From Paraspadella gotoi (lineage: Eukaryota; Chaetognatha), in contig CM119266.1 of NCBI GenBank assembly GCA_051294375.1, positions 24,572,312 to 24,636,311 of the forward strand: a stretch of 64,000 bases of DNA. Direction: 5' to 3'. The notes under the pieces are model-generated. The model was not told where the DNA came from and made no database searches. It was given only the letters and a program-made list of their open reading frames with translations. This document shows positions 11,656-35,541 of the stretch, one piece after another; the first letter of the stretch is position 1; every line of letters begins with the position of its first letter. The translations under genes and the position numbers were made by a program.

Positions 11656-14529
11656 AATATTACACGGGACAGAAATCCAATTTATTCCATTTTTGAACAA
11701 AAATCGCTTTTCATGTCCAACTAATACTACGTAATAATAAGCGAATATCCTTTTTTTTCTCCTTTTTATAAAGATTATTGTACAATATTGTATAATATAT
11801 AATACCCTCATCAACTTAATTTTATTTAATTCCCCATTATCCTCTTCAAAATTTAAAATTCCCTTTCATTCTCTCCTCGTTTTTTTTTCTCCTCCAGTTC
11901 CTTTCCTTTCAATTTCTCTTTTCTTTTTCTTTCCTTTCCTCCCAACCCCGTGACGACGTCGACTGTGAAAACATGTGAAGGCTCAACCCATAAATTCCCC
12001 ACAATGTCAAATGAAGAATTTTTACGTCGTCTCCTTCCATCCGGGTCTCCGCCCCGCGCCGCTTCTCTTACCCCGTTTTTTATTCGTTTTTTTTTCTTTT
12101 CTTTTCCTCCTCTTTCCCGACATTCTTCGCCTCTTTCTCACTCTATTTATTTTCACTCTCACATCTCCCTTTCTCTGTTCTTCTAACGGATTAATCTTCG
12201 TAGGTTTTCAACAAGCGCCCCGTTTCAGCTTTAATTTAAGATATAATTTAATTAAATTAGTATTAGAGGTTAAGGGATAAAGAATATGTAAGGTTTAGTA
12301 TAGGTTAGGTTAGAGTTATTAGGTAAGAGATTAATGTGTATTAGGTTTCGCATGATTGTTTTAATTTCTTTTTTTCGAAATTTTTTAAAGGAGTGACTTA
12401 GAATAAAAATTCTCTTATTTGTAAATAAATATATTAAGTTTAAATTAGAAACTGAAATTGATCGCTTTTCAGAAAACGGTGCCCGTCCGCTCCCTCTCTA
12501 ATAATCTCTGATAATACATTACTGCTCCAATCCTCTTCCTCTTCCCCACTTCCAATATATTCCATCTCACACTTTTTTTTTCTTTTATCTCATTTTTTAT
12601 TCCCTTCTTTTTTTCACTCTCGCGCTTCATGCGAAGACACAGATAAGAATTCCAACTCTTGCCTTTTGTACCTTTGAGAAGAGAGAGAGACAGAGAGAGA
12701 GGAGAGAGAGAGAGAGAGAGAGAGAAGCTCATCCGTTGAAATCCATTATCATGGAATACCACCGCCCGCTACCCTCATATTTCATCTCTCTCTCTCATAT
12801 CATTACTTTATCTTTTCCCCTCTCTCTCTCTCTCTCATCTCCTCTCTTCTCTCTTCTCTCTCTCTCTAACTCGCGCACTGATCATATTTAGTCCTTCTTT
12901 CTAATTAAAAATGCAAATTTTTTCTCTCTCCTTTCTCTCGCTTTTCTGCTCGCGAAGCAGAATTTCGAGGAAAAAGCGATGAGTTTTCAAATACTCGATG
13001 GAAGTGAGGGAACTGATAGCGGTGACATTGAAGCTCGAGTTTAAATTTTTAAGTTGAGAAAAGAGAACCTTAAAGACAAAAGTCTTCAACATCTCATTTG
13101 CATTTCGCGGTTGTAAATCTAACAACGCAACGCATACATCTTCTTTCTACGGAAGATTTCAATGGTACCCGTCTGACCTTACCTAATCATCTGAGCTTTT
13201 AAATATGAATAAAAAATTACAACGCAGAGGAAGACCATTTTTGTTTTGTTTTTGTTTTTTTTTTGGTTTTTGGCAAATATTAATCGTTTTCCCGGTGATT
13301 ATTATCAATTAATGTTCTTAACGAGATCGTATGAGAAACATTCGAGAGCAGGAAGCTTCTTTTTTTTTGACTCATGTTCCGTTTCCATTTCGATCTTCTG
13401 ACTTTTTTTTCCTTAGATACTATTTTGAGTTGTTTGTTTGTTGATTTGTTTTTTTTACTTGACGGCTTTATCGACTCGATCGAAATACTTAGAGTTTGAG
13501 AAAATAATATTAAATGAGTTTAAGGTTCTTTACTGAAGGCCACGGTTTTCCCCTTTTTACTTTCAGCTCCTTTTTAGCCTTTTTTAAACAGTTATGTTTT
13601 TCCTTTTTTTTCTGACCGAGGATATAACCTAAAAAAAAATTCACAAAAAGAAATAAATTATTTTGAATCGAAAGAAAAAAAACATTCGTCTTTTTTTTCT
13701 TTGTCTCTCTTTTTATTATATTTTATTTTCCGTGACGAACGAGTGATTATTTTCACGTTTTTTTTTCTTTTATTCATTTAGATTCTACGAAGCGGAAAAA
13801 ACTTTGGTTTTTGTCTTTTTTTTTTCTTTTCAAAACAATTCGATAGATGGCAGCTGAGTTTATTCAATCTCTGGAATTTAGGACGTGTCTCCTCTTACTT
13901 GTCGAATTTAACTAACTTATAAGTGTACAGTCAATAAGGATGTCACAGATACAGAATTAGGACGTCTATTTTTTCACAATTCGATATTTTTCTGTCGTTT
14001 TTAAAAAAGTAATTAGAGATCTTATAATCATACAAACTTATCTTAATCCACTTCACTTTATTCACTTCTGCCAAAAAAATATTAAATTTATTTTTAAATC
14101 TTTGATAAATCTCTCCGAATGATTTTTATATTTGTTGCGTCAATTCTGTAGCTTTGGGAGACCCAGACTTATAAAGAAATTCACATATGAACCTAAGGTC
14201 AAATATGTCTCGTAAGTATTCTCTTCTGCCCTCTTCAATTTACACAAATTATGACTTCTCTAAAAAAATATTTGTTTATTGGTTCCCCTGCAATAAAACT
14301 GATGTCGCATCCGGCCGTCGTAAAACTTTCTAGTTTTTGAAGTGCGAAACCCCTAGCGCCCCCCCTTCCATCGCCCCCTCTCCCGCCCCCCTACCGGAGA
14401 CCACCGGCGAACTATTACAGAATAATATTCTCGCCTTCAACGAAAGATTTTAAAAATTAAAACTCGATTAAGCATAATTTTTTTAGGCTTTTTTTGAGGT
14501 AGTCGTAAAACTAAACAAGAGCTAATTTT

Positions 14530-15661
14530 NNNNNNNNNNNNNNNNNNNNNNNNNNNNNNNNNNNNNNNNNNNNNNNNNNNNNNNNNNNNNNNNNNNNNNN
14601 NNNNNNNNNNNNNNNNNNNNNNNNNNNNNNNNNNNNNNNNNNNNNNNNNNNNNNNNNNNNNNNNNNNNNNNNNNNNNNNNNNNNNNNNNNNNNNNNNNNN
14701 NNNNNNNNNNNNNNNNNNNNNNNNNNNNNNNNNNNNNNNNNNNNNNNNNNNNNNNNNNNNNNNNNNNNNNNNNNNNNNNNNNNNNNNNNNNNNNNNNNNN
14801 NNNNNNNNNNNNCTTCAAACATTTTGCAAACAGGATCGAAAGTTAATGTAAGTTTAGCGAGGATATCAGAGCCAGCGAGGTTGAAAAGTCGAATTGTCGA
14901 GCTAACAATTACAGCATGGAGTTGCGGCATTGTCGGTAATGCCGCGTAGACNNNNNNNNNNNNNNNNNNNNNNNNNNNNNNNNNNNNNNNNNNNNNNNNN
15001 NNNNNNNNNNNNNNNNNNNNNNNNNNNNNNNNNNNNNNNNNNNNNNNNNNNNNNNNNNNNNNNNNNNNNNNNNNNNNNNNNNNNNNNNNNNNNNNNNNNN
15101 NNNNNNNNNNNNNNNNNNNNNNNNNNNNNNNNNNNNNNNNNNNNNNNNNNNNNNNNNNNNNNNNNNNNNNNNNNNNNNNNNNNNNNNNNNNNNNNNNNNN
15201 NNNNNNNNNNNNNNNNNNNNNNNNNNNNNNNNNNNNNNNNNNNNNNNNNNNNNNNNNNNNNNNNNNNNNNNNNNNNNNNNNNNNNNNNNNNNNNNNNNNN
15301 NNNNNNNNNNNNNNNNNNNNNNNNNNNNNNNNNNNNNNNNNNNNNNNNNNNNNNNNNNNNNNNNNNNNNNNNNNNNNNNNNNNNNNNNNNNNNNNNNNNN
15401 NNNNNNNNNNNNNNNNNNNNNNNNNNNNNNNNNNNNNNNNNNNNNNNNNNNNNNNNNNNNNNNNNNNNNNNNNNNNNNNNNNNNNNNNNNNNNNNNNNNN
15501 NNNNNNNNNNNNNNNNNNNNNNNNNNNNNNNNNNNNNNNNNNNNNNNNNNNNNNNNNNNNNNNNNNNNNNNNNNNNNNNNNNNNNNNNNNNNNNNNNNNN
15601 NNNNNNNNNNNNNNNNNNNNNNNNNNNNNNNNNNNNNNNNNNNNNNNNNNNNNNNNNNNNN
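14530..15661. other. Two assembly gaps (283 N and 710 N)
   Basis: N runs at 14530-14812 and 14952-15661 flank 139 bases of known sequence. Open frames crossing them are meaningless. Confidence 0.99.
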
Positions 15662-16812
15662 TTGGACCTAATTAATTCGATTACATTGACGCTTATGATA
15701 TCTTAATTGAACCAGATGACGGGAGGTTCTTTCTTTTCTTTCTTTCTTTCTTTTTTCGACAAATTTTTATGCTTTTTCATTCGTAATTCTTTAGGACAAT
15801 ATTTTCACCGACGAGTTTTAGAATTGTACATGGTACAACCTAACATATTGAAAGGTACACAATAAGTAATGTTCTAACATAATTCCACGAGTATAAAATA
15901 AAAATGTGTAAACGTACATCTTCAATAGTAAATTGTGATGACATTTTCTTTTTTTTTAATAAGAATCATTGTTTTCGGCGGGACTGATAAGGGCGGAGGA
16001 GACATGGGAGGGGAGGGGAAGGGGAAAGGAAAGTGAAGGGAAGAAAAGGGGATTCGAATACATCAACGAAAAACGATTTGACTAAAGTTTTTTTTTTTTT
16101 CATTTTCGAAATACAAATATTTGACAGGAAACGAAATAAATGGGTTGATTCATGGCGCGACATCTATCGGGACTAAAAGCTTGACAGGGATAAAGAAACG
16201 CTGACGACGATTGTCGACGTCTCTTGTTTTTTGTTTTGTTTTGTTTCTAGCGTGGACGACGAAACAACGCTCAGTGGTCGTTTCGAAGTGGGAAAGGAAG
16301 GTAGGGTCACGGGTCACTCTGTCACGTCGGAACGGTTGGATCGAGGGGCAAAGGAAAGAGATGGAAAGGACTCATGGCACAGTGAAGGGGATTTGACCGG
16401 TGGGGGCGGGGGCGAAGGGGATTGACGTAGAGTGAGACTGAGTGAGGAGACAAGTTGGAATCTGTTTCCAGTTGGAATTTCGATTTTGGTATCATAAAAC
16501 GATGATCGAATTCGAGGCCATCGATCGCTTTTTTCCAGAAGTTTTCTACTGCCGACGGGGGAGGAGGCTGTCAGTTCGTATGAGAAAGAGACTTTTGTTT
16601 GACGATTCTTCGCTTCGTTCGTTCGTTAGTTCATTTTTTTAGACGTAGATGTCGCTTTTCGAGGTCGGCGCGGTGTTTACCACGGACCAGAGAAAGCGAC
16701 GGGAGAGTTTGAGACGGAGAGAGAGATTCGTCCAATCTCGCCGTTCCCTCGGTCCGTCCACGCTCATTGTTCATTTGTTATTGGATAAAAAGTCCTCCCC
16801 CCGTCACAGTAG

Positions 16813-26099
<9,287 letters not shown>

Positions 26100-26591
26100 G
26101 ATGGCGCGGAAATGACGCGGAAATGGCGCGAAAGTGTGTGGCGCAAAGATGCCGCGGATTTTCGCGGTTATATCATTTACGAGATGGCGTGAGGATCTCC
26201 TCTTTAGTTTCTCCTTGAATTCGTTCTTTTTTTTCTTGTCTTTTGTTTGTTTGTTTGTTTTTGTTTATAATCTCAGAGTCGCGACCCCAGCGACCGCGGG
26301 AGAGGAAACGACAAAGGACACACTGATTAGTAAAAATAGAGAGTAAAAATTAAAACTCATTAAAAGACCCTGATTTTTGTTGTTGTTTTTTTTTAATTTT
26401 TCGTTCGTTCTCGTATTTTTAATTTTATAAAAATCTCCCGCGCGCTATTTTACTTTTTTTTCCCCTTTTTCTCTCCCCTTCCTTTTTTATTATTCTTTAT
26501 ATGATGAGCAAATAATAAAATAAAGTTTTTAGTCTTCGTAGGAGGAGCGGAGTCTTGTGGAGCTTCGGTCCTCGATCGCCTTTACGGCGAA

Positions 26592-26627
<36 letters not shown>

Positions 26628-26737
26628 TGGCGGCGTCGAGTCGATTTTTATTCGCTTCGTTTTATTCTTTAGTTTTAAAAAAGTCTTAAAAATCGGATCG
26701 AGGATGAAGAAAAGCGGACCCGGTGAGGAGACGGATG

Positions 26738-26824
<87 letters not shown>

Positions 26825-26960
26825 ATATTAAAAATATATACTTTATCTCGATAGAGGACGCGGAGAGGCCTCTTCGAGCGGGGAAGAGAAAATATTTGAG
26901 AGAGAAAAAAAAAACAAAAAGCGCGTGAGAGGGAGACAGAGAGAGATCGAAGAGAGAGAA

Positions 26961-27021
<61 letters not shown>

Positions 27022-27322
27022 CGAGAGAGAGAGAAGAGAGAAAGGAGAGAGAGAGAGAGAGAGAACAAGAGACAGAGAGAGGGAGCGAGATGAACGAGTG
27101 AGAAGGAGGAAGAAGAAGACGAAATCTGATGGAAAAACTACAGACGTCGACGTTGAGGGAGACTGAGAATCTCCAGCACGAGGATTGAGAAGAAGAGGGA
27201 CGAGGGAGGAGGAGGGAGAGGAAAAGGAGGAGGAGGAGTGAGAGGATGATGAGGAAAGAACGTTGTAAGTCTCACTTGGCTTTCCACAGAACCATCAGGA
27301 GGTCGAACACACACAATACAAG

Positions 27323-27393
<71 letters not shown>

Positions 27394-27444
27394 ACGCGGG
27401 ACGCGAAAATTCGATTAACATAAAATATTCAGATCCCGAGCCAG

Positions 27445-27454
27445 GTCACGTGAC
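27445..27454. promoter_or_regulatory. Palindromic E-box GTCACGTGAC
   Basis: Perfect 10-bp palindrome matching the bHLH-Zip (USF/MITF/TFEB, CLEAR-type) consensus. It lies 1.35 kb upstream of the Hox ATG. Binding is inference. Confidence 0.4.
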
Positions 27455-27832
27455 TCGGAGCTCGGCGGCTGAGGACCTCTGACGGAAAAGTCGGGAAGCT
27501 TCTTTTCTTTTTTTTTTTTTTGCTTTGTTGAGTGTGGGGAATCTAAAAAAAAAAAGAGAGAAATAGAGCAGTAATGATTTTGTATAAAAGTAATATTAGA
27601 AAAAAAGGAGGAGAGCGAGAAGGGGAGAGTAAAAAAATTAGGCCGCCTGAGGAGATAGGAGAGAGGAAGAGGGAAAAGAGAAGGAGAGAGAGAGAGAGGT
27701 TTTCTGCTCAAACTAGGTCATGATTTAGAGCGATGGGTTTATTTTATGTTTTGGTCTCGGCGTTCCCCGGGCAGGCCTCTCCGCATGATGCGATGATGAA
27801 AAAAGCGGATGGGAGAGAAGAGAGAGAGGCAG

Positions 27833-27888
<56 letters not shown>

Positions 27889-28424
27889 GAGAGTAGAGAA
27901 GAGGAGTCGTATAAAATAAGATTGATAATTGAAACTTAAATAATCGAGAGGGTGGGATTTAAATCTGCGAGAACCAACAATCGAAACGCGAGAAAAATAA
28001 AACTATAGCAGTTTTTTTCTTTTTTTTATAAAACATTAAACAAGAACCACGAAGGCCTAAAATCGATTTACAATTATCACCAATGCTATTTTTTATTTCT
28101 GAAAGGAGTTATGATTTGTGGTACATTTTGAATTAAAAGTATCCAACTATTCATAGGCGATGATATTGAGCAAGTAATAAAAACTAAGAAACACTTTAAG
28201 ATCCTCTCAGTCTCGGTTGTCGTTAAATCAAGAAATAAATGTTGATTGACTCCCAATCAAAACCGCAATCATCGGGTTTTAAAACTTCAATCAGGAGGAA
28301 GATCATTTTTTTTAAAATCCGCCTCGGTTGTCAATCTTAACGGTGCGATTATAAAATCTTTACCGCCTCTCCGATATATATATTTTTAAAACTAAAACCC
28401 ATTTTTTATTACATTCTTCGTCGC

Positions 28425-28487
28425 GACCGTCGTCGTCGTCGTCTTCCTCGTCGTCGTCGTCGTCGTCTTCGTCGTCGTCGTCGCCGA
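28425..28487. repeat. GTC trinucleotide array
   Basis: Mostly GTC triplets with TTC interruptions, followed by ATTGG (reverse CCAAT) at 28491. Confidence 0.9.
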
Positions 28488-28655
28488 CGATTGGTCAGTG
28501 GCGGGGAATCTTTACGAGGACGAAATCAAATTTTTGCGAGCGGGCGGCGCAACGGCGGACTAGCGGCGGATTTGGGCGGAATTTCGTCGGCGGGGAAAAT
28601 GGAATCGCCGAGATTGTTCCGAGAGACAGAGACAGAGTCTGGGAGGAATGGGGGG

Positions 28656-28750
<95 letters not shown>

Positions 28751-28876
28751 GATGGGATGCTTCGCCGTCGCGGTCATCGAACACCGCTCTCGTTAAATGG
28801 GATTTGGGATCCAACTGGTCGTCAAAAACGGAGATGACCTCCGGACGTCGGAAGGAGGAGAGAGAGAGAAAGAGAG

Positions 28877-28976
<100 letters not shown>

Positions 28977-29638
28977 CCGACAAAATCGTTGATGTCCCCG
29001 AATGTAGACATTTTTTCTGAGGAGATTTTGTTTTGACTATATTTTAATTGCCTCTTTAATTTGTTTAAAACTATAATATGAAACTATAGTATAAAAATAT
29101 TAATAAATAGGGATATAGGTATACAGTATGTATGTATTACCTTGGAAGAAAAACGGTTTTATGAAATTTTGTTTCTGTTTTAATTTTTCATAATAACAAA
29201 ACAGCTTTATAAAAAATGTATTGGATTTTGTCAACAGATTGCTTGAAGTAAAATCTTATATATAGTTAATCTTTCATTCATACCTTTCATATTAATCATG
29301 AATTATAAAAATATATACAAATTGCTTTCAAAATTCAAAAGTCAAAAGTCAAACTCATGAAAAGTAAAAGACGAAAGAATTTCAGGTTTACGATCTTCTT
29401 TCTACGCAAACCAATGAAAAAACGACACAAATTTTTATTAGCGTCAATAGAAAACGAAAAAACCCGCGAAGAGCGATAGCAACATATTTGATTAAATAAT
29501 TAATAATCTTTCGACATCAACCGACAAAGATCGATTGACATAAACCGACAAAGTTCAAACTTTTCCGAGGGAGAATAAAAATCAACATCGACGCGTGGTC
29601 AAATCCGTCGTTAACGTCTTTTTTATTGTCTACCGGTT

Positions 29639-29728
<90 letters not shown>

Positions 29729-30073
29729 AGAGAGAAGAGGAGAGAGAAAGAGAGAGAGAGATCAAGGCATATCTATAAATCATAAGCGAAAAGATTTCGT
29801 CGTCAAGAAATGTACAAAAACTACAAAGGATTGACGATCCTATTTTTGTTTGAACGATTTAAAATTGAGGTCGATGTTATATTAAACTGTAAAAAAAACA
29901 ACGATTTTAATGTAGCAGCGACGAGCAAAAATTGGGCACAAAGAAACTCTCTCCGAAATAAAAGAGGAGAAATAAAATGAGGCAATAAAGCGAGAAAGAG
30001 TCGCGAAAGGCGGGAAGCGCAGGGGAGGAGCAAAGCCCGCGCGGGATTTCGGACATTTCTTTGATCTCGCCGA

Positions 30074-30074
<1 letters not shown>

Positions 30075-30123
<49 letters not shown>
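30075..30123. repeat. (CT)n microsatellite
   Basis: Pure CT array, followed by pyrimidine-rich DNA and a GTC triplet tract at 30300-30350. Confidence 0.95.
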
Positions 30124-30127
<4 letters not shown>

Positions 30128-31056
30128 AGAGCGACGACGCTTCCTCCCCCCCTTTCCTCCTCCTCTTCCTCCTCTTCAATTCAGCGAATCGCGAGCGTTC
30201 CTCTCCTTTTCCTCCTCTTCCTCCTCTGCTTGGAATTCACCGCGACGTTCCTCCGTCCTTTCGCTTACCCCCACGTGCTCGCGATTGGAATTATATAACG
30301 GTCGTCATCGTCGTTGTCGTCGTCGTCGTTGTCGTCGTCGTCGTTGTCCCCTTGACGCCGTGGGATACTTTCATCGAGGACGCAATGGAAAAGCCTTTGC
30401 AATCTGTCGCCAACGATGGGAATCGAGGGGGGGAGGAATTCAAATTCATGGGGTCGGGATTCGTGAGGCTGGAAAATGTATGTGCACAATATTTAATTCT
30501 GTCTCAATTTTTTTCTTTAGAAATTTTCGTCCGATAGCATATGTGCTTTTGTGATTTATAAAGGTTTTGTTATCTTCGATGGAACTGTATTGCGGCGGGA
30601 AATTTTTGAACATTATTCCTCTCACAGTTATTCGTATTTCATTTAAACTTCCATTTCGCGCTGATTAAGACTTACAAGTCGAAACATGTACATTATTAAT
30701 TGTTTCTATTATTTTTTTTTGTAAACAAAATACGAATTTTTTTCTTAAACAAATTCCTAAACGCAACGAAAGAAATGATTCGCACAAACTTTATGGTTAA
30801 AATTTTTGATAAATATTCTAATGTCATGTATTTGGTCGTGGATCAGATTCAAACCCTTCCTAATTTTTTTCATATTCCTTAGTAAATTTAGCTACGAAAA
30901 CGTCATAAAACTCGTCGAGGTCATCGCTAATATATTTTGCCCTCTACTCTGCTTGTCCCCCCCTTTTTTTTCACCCTCCTTTAATCTCCTAAAGAAAAAA
31001 AAATAGAAATGAGAACTAATCCCCCGTCTCCCCGCTCGGTGTCGCTGCGTTGTCCC

Positions 31057-31066
31057 NNNNNNNNNN
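31057..31066. other. 10-N assembly gap
   Basis: Ten N bases in GC-rich sequence. Confidence 0.99.
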
Positions 31067-31261
31067 GCCGCGCTTTGCATAACACAAAAACTTTTAATGT
31101 CCTCCCATAGAATTTGGGACAAACAAGAAAATTGCGAAAACCGAATTCTGTTTCGGTGAGAAAAATAAAAGCGTCGACTTTTTGTCGGTTTTGTCGATCC
31201 GTAGCGTTGAATTAGATTGGGAAGAAAAAGGAAAGGGAAAAGAAGAGAAAAAAGGGAGTTA

Positions 31262-31372
31262 GAAAGGAGGAAGGAAGGAAGGAAGGAAGGAAGGAAGAAG
31301 GAAGGAAGGAAGGAAGAGAGGAAGGGAAAGGAAGAAGGAAGGGAAGGAAGGAAGGAAGGAAGGAAGGGAGAA
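31262..31372. repeat. (GGAA)n repeat
   Basis: Tandem GGAA units with GGGAA variants. GGAA is the ETS core motif, so ETS binding is conceivable but unproven. Confidence 0.93.
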
Positions 31373-32022
31373 GAAGCGAATAGAGAAGAGAGATGAAAGT
31401 AAATCAAAAAGGAAACTTATTAAAGTATCAATAAAGAATCTACAGAAAAATGCCTAAAAAAACCCAAGTAATCCCATGAATGTTAAATCGAAAAAAAAAA
31501 ACCAGGTTACAACTCTGCGGTTTTACTGTGCAGCAATTTTTCTGTCCCTCGCTCGCGCTACGCATACCATTATAGTAAAACGAGACCGACATAAAATGTT
31601 TACGTCGCTCATATTTTTTTTGTTTCGTTTCTTAGGAAACGCGATAAGGGTCAGAATAAGAAAGAAAGAAAAATAAAAGGGGAAAAAGGGGATGGAAGAA
31701 AAAATAATCTAAGATGGAAGAAAAAAGAAAGATTAAGAATTTATGCAAAGAAAAAGAAACAAAGACAGAAAGTCAAAGCCAAAAGTGATCGTTGGTTATT
31801 TTAACGTTAAGATCATCAATCGAACTTGAAGACGAATCACTTATCCATTCTTACTTTCACCCCTTTAAAGCAGACAGCAGCTCGAGCTGAGAAATGCAGC
31901 TGCTGCTGCATCTGAAGCAACGGCATTCCGCCCCTTAAAAGCATTTTAACATCCTCGCTTTAGAAGAATTCTCGTAAAGATAGGATGAGAGAGAGAGGGA
32001 GGGAAAAAAGAGTGAGAGAGCT

Positions 32023-32065
<43 letters not shown>

Positions 32066-32252
32066 TATATATTGTAAATAATTGTATATTTGTCATATTT
32101 GTAATATAGTTAACAGTAGCGAAAATTGTAATAATAATAGTAATGAGAGTAGTAATATATGTATAATATATATAATTCTCATCAAAATTGTCATAAATGT
32201 CTCCATTTCAATAATAATCATTTCCTCGTCAAATTCTCTCAATTTCCTCCTC

Positions 32253-32346
32253 ATTCTGATTCATTCCTCATTCATTCCACATTCATTCCTCATTCATTCT
32301 CATTCCTCATTCATTCCTCATTCATTCCTCATTCTCATTCCTCATT
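32253..32346 (+). repeat. CATTCCTCATT minisatellite
   Basis: About eight irregular copies of an 11-bp CATTCCTCATT or 7-bp CATTCAT unit. Confidence 0.88.
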
Positions 32347-32870
32347 TCTAATCCGAAGACGAAAAAAGTCGACGATTCGATTAACGAATTCTGCGTCGAA
32401 AACGTCAAACGAGAGAAAGTCACGAGTTTTTCAAGTTAATTTTAATTGTTCAGTAAAGTGTAATGATAGCAATGAATGTCGAAGGTTTGTCACATTCAAA
32501 GTCGTGATTTTAATTGCCTTTCTACTACGATAGTATTTTGTCTTGTCAATTGTCCATATTGGTGAAAGAGGTCCTGATTGGTTGTAAAATGCAGTATTAA
32601 AATAGGTTATTTAAAAGATTATTTCGGATAAGAACTCAAAAATTTAGATTATATTGTAAAAAAAATAGTATTGAAAAGAAAGAAATATCTGATTTAGTTA
32701 TCGCCCTCCCACACACAAAAATAAATTATTACAGTATTTTTCGTCAAACTAGCATGAAGACTTATCTCTTCTCTTCTTTTCTTTTTTTTTCACACGTCGT
32801 TGTGAATTACGTAACAGATACCGAAGCCTCGCACGCACGAAAAAGACGCCATTTTGCCTAGCGTGCGACT

Positions 32871-32876
32871 CTCTCT

Positions 32877-32954
<78 letters not shown>

Positions 32955-32973
32955 CTCTCTCTCTCTCTCTCTC
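32871..32973. repeat. (CT)n microsatellite
   Basis: CT array ending in CACACACAAC. Confidence 0.95.
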
Positions 32974-33315
32974 ACACACAACACGCCCGGGGACCGAAAA
33001 ATTCGCGAATCGCAAAAGTTCTCGTAAAGACTCGAAGATCAAAGGAAATCCCCTTCCGACGCCGCCAAGGATTGCGTTAACGACGACGACGATCACGACG
33101 ACGATAATGACGTCGATATAACGAGGATGACGAGAACCGGAAACGAAGAACGATTAAAACTACGGGGAAACGCGTCGATCGTCGTCATGACAACGACACT
33201 TGTTTGCCGATGTTCTTCGCGATGGCCGTTGACGTTCAGTGCGCGGAAGTAAGACGCGTCCGAAATCAAAGCGAAACGCCGACGACAAAAAGCCAAAAAT
33301 ATACGGGAAGAAAAA

Positions 33316-33336
33316 CGTTAGCAAAAAAAAAACGGA

Positions 33337-33368
<32 letters not shown>

Positions 33369-33470
33369 TTTACGGCGATATTCGACGAATTAACGCCGGC
33401 CAAATTAGGCGATGACTTCGACGACCTAATTAACGCCGCTGACGACGACGACGACGACGACGAGGATCTT
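33316..33470. repeat. GAC/ACG trinucleotide tracts
   Basis: Two ACG/GAC arrays (about 33336-33367 and 33441-33463) encode poly-Thr and poly-Asp in the 33204-33500 + frame. The frame ends DELYDPLIEIL-like but has no other support. Confidence 0.8.
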
Positions 33471-35447
33471 TACGATCCCCTAATAGAGATTTTAAAGTGA
33501 ACAGTCATCGCCGCCGCCGCCAACTGCCGTTCGGATCGATCAATGGTGTTTCGGTCCCGAATGACCTGAGCGAGCTTTAAGGAGAAAACAGATGAAAACT
33601 CAAAGTACTTCCCACCTGTATTCAGTAGTGGTTATTTTCGACGAAATTTTCTTGTTGGTTTTGTTGGTGTTTTAATTTACAATGTTTATTGTGTTATTGT
33701 TATTGTTTATTGTGTTTATTGTTACCTTTTAGTAAATCAAAATCATGATAAAAGAATGGAGTATAATCGAATTGTAAGATTTCACAACTGAATTTAAGGT
33801 CTTTAAACATCCAAGAGCCAAGGAGGCCGTTTAGATTCGTTTCATTCGGCGAAATACATACTGTTATTTAAAGTTGACTTGTACTCCAATTCATACATCA
33901 ATGAAAAATCAATTTTACATATTAATAAAAAATCTAAGGCCATTTAAAGACCACAATCCCGACAACAGATTCAGCGCCTTAAGTGACGTCGTCGTCGTCA
34001 TCATCGTCGTCGTGTCGTCGTCGATGGGAAATGGAATTAATGAGAAGAGAATTGTGTCTCGACGGGAGGGAGAGACAAAGGAGGCGGGGTTCGTTTTAGA
34101 GGGAGCGAGACGTGGGCGGGGAGTGGGGTATTGAAGGGTCGAGGAGACACTAAAGAAAAGAGAGAGAAGAGGGCGATAGAGAGGGAGTCAAAGATCATCA
34201 AAAACCGGGAAAGAAAAGTGGAATTGGCAATGGAGACGCCGAAGACGGACGTGAAAGCGAAAAACGTGAATACGAAACCGTTAGTTTTTTTTAAATTTAT
34301 TGTTTTCACGTCATGTATTGTTCCTAATTTCGACAAATAATTTTTAAAAAAATTTTCAGAAAAAAGCCGACACGTAATAAGTAATTAAAATACCTTAAAG
34401 CTGAAACAGTTGTTCTCGCAGTACAGTTCCATATATTTAGTTTTATTTTTTTTTTTTTTTAGCCTAAGTAAAAACGGAAAAAACAGAAAAACTTTCTACC
34501 GTATCTCTGGCCGCTTGGCGCAATATATGTATATTGTTGAGATCGAGTGCAGTTGCCCAGGGTGGTCTTCCACCCCCTCAAAGTGTGTTTGGTGGCTCGA
34601 CAAGGTTTCGGGAGTGCTCTGCCTTTAGAGGGCGAGTTTAACGGCGGCTTGGGCTTTCTTCGGAAGTCACGAGGTCGAGCGGCCTTGGTGGGGGAAGCAT
34701 CGAGTCGAGGGTGGTTTCGGCCCTAAATGGTTTCTCTTCTCTGCCTCCACTCCAAACTCTCCACTCTCAAACTCTCCAACTCTCCACTCTCTAATTCTCC
34801 GACATCCCTCTCCTCCGATGCTTCGTAAAAACGTCTCTCCTCGGAAGACGAAACGCAGAAGACGAAGAAGAAAATCAAAGAGTTAGAGTATATATTATAT
34901 TATATATATTATATATATATTATAGTTTTATACGTAGGCAGTACATAATATAAAGAGAACCTAAAAAGTTAGATTTTTTGTCTCCAAAAAAGTAAATATC
35001 AACAAACAAACAGCGATGATACTATGCACGAATACAGTTAATCGATAGAGAAGAGATGAAAATTATGAAAGTTAAAAAAATTACCTAAAAGTATTATATT
35101 TATAATTTGGCTCTTAGAGTTGTGCAATGTGCAAGGGCTGTGAGGGAGTGGCTGATTACTACGCAACCCGGCGTCGATAATGAGACGAGAAGAAGGAAAA
35201 TTAGTAAGTGTTAAAAAGTTTAGTACTATTTATTCAGAATACATTTAGTCCCTATAGGTTTTAATCCCCATCGGTGTCCATCGGGAAAAGGAAACGTCGA
35301 CGGCGTCAGCGCGAGTCTCAATCTCAAAAACTCATTCTGACCCAATTCTATTTTTTTTTTTTTCGCGTCGGTTCAGCGGAGGGGGTTGGCCCATGTGTCC
35401 TTTAATAATAAAAGATATACAGCTTTTTTTTTATATGCCGCCTTATT

Positions 35448-35452
<5 letters not shown>

Positions 35453-35497
<45 letters not shown>

Positions 35498-35541
35498 TCT
35501 CTCCTCTCTCTCTCTCTCTCTCTCTCCTTCTCTCTCCTCGT
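35453..35541. repeat. (CT)n array
   Basis: CT array in the left arm, with its inverted counterpart as GA at 38148-38241. Confidence 0.95.

Larger units (their letters stand above)
10270..16812. other. Long non-coding interval 3' of the Hox gene
   Basis: AT-rich with many poly-T runs, CT arrays (11383-11434, 12673-12725 as GA), a GAC triplet tract at 10831-10855, a 65-bp tandem duplication at 11521-11655, a TTAGG-like patch near 12290-12345, and two large N-gaps. I see no supported coding exon. Confidence 0.55.

Noticed and set aside
14511-15706. Long frames across N-gaps
   Set aside because: The residues are undefined; the few real codons carry no signal.
29100-29145. Possible Hox-cluster microRNA (iab-4-like GTATACAGTATG)
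   Set aside because: Similarity is limited to a short AT-rich palindrome; no seed match that I trust and no clear hairpin.
31862-31935. Hairpin-like CAGCTGCTGCTGC segment
   Set aside because: Short GC palindromes only; not a convincing pre-miRNA fold by eye.
33204-33500. 98-codon frame with poly-Thr and poly-Asp
   Set aside because: Built on GAC/ACG triplet arrays; the DELTPAKLGDDFDDL segment looks protein-like but nothing else supports it.
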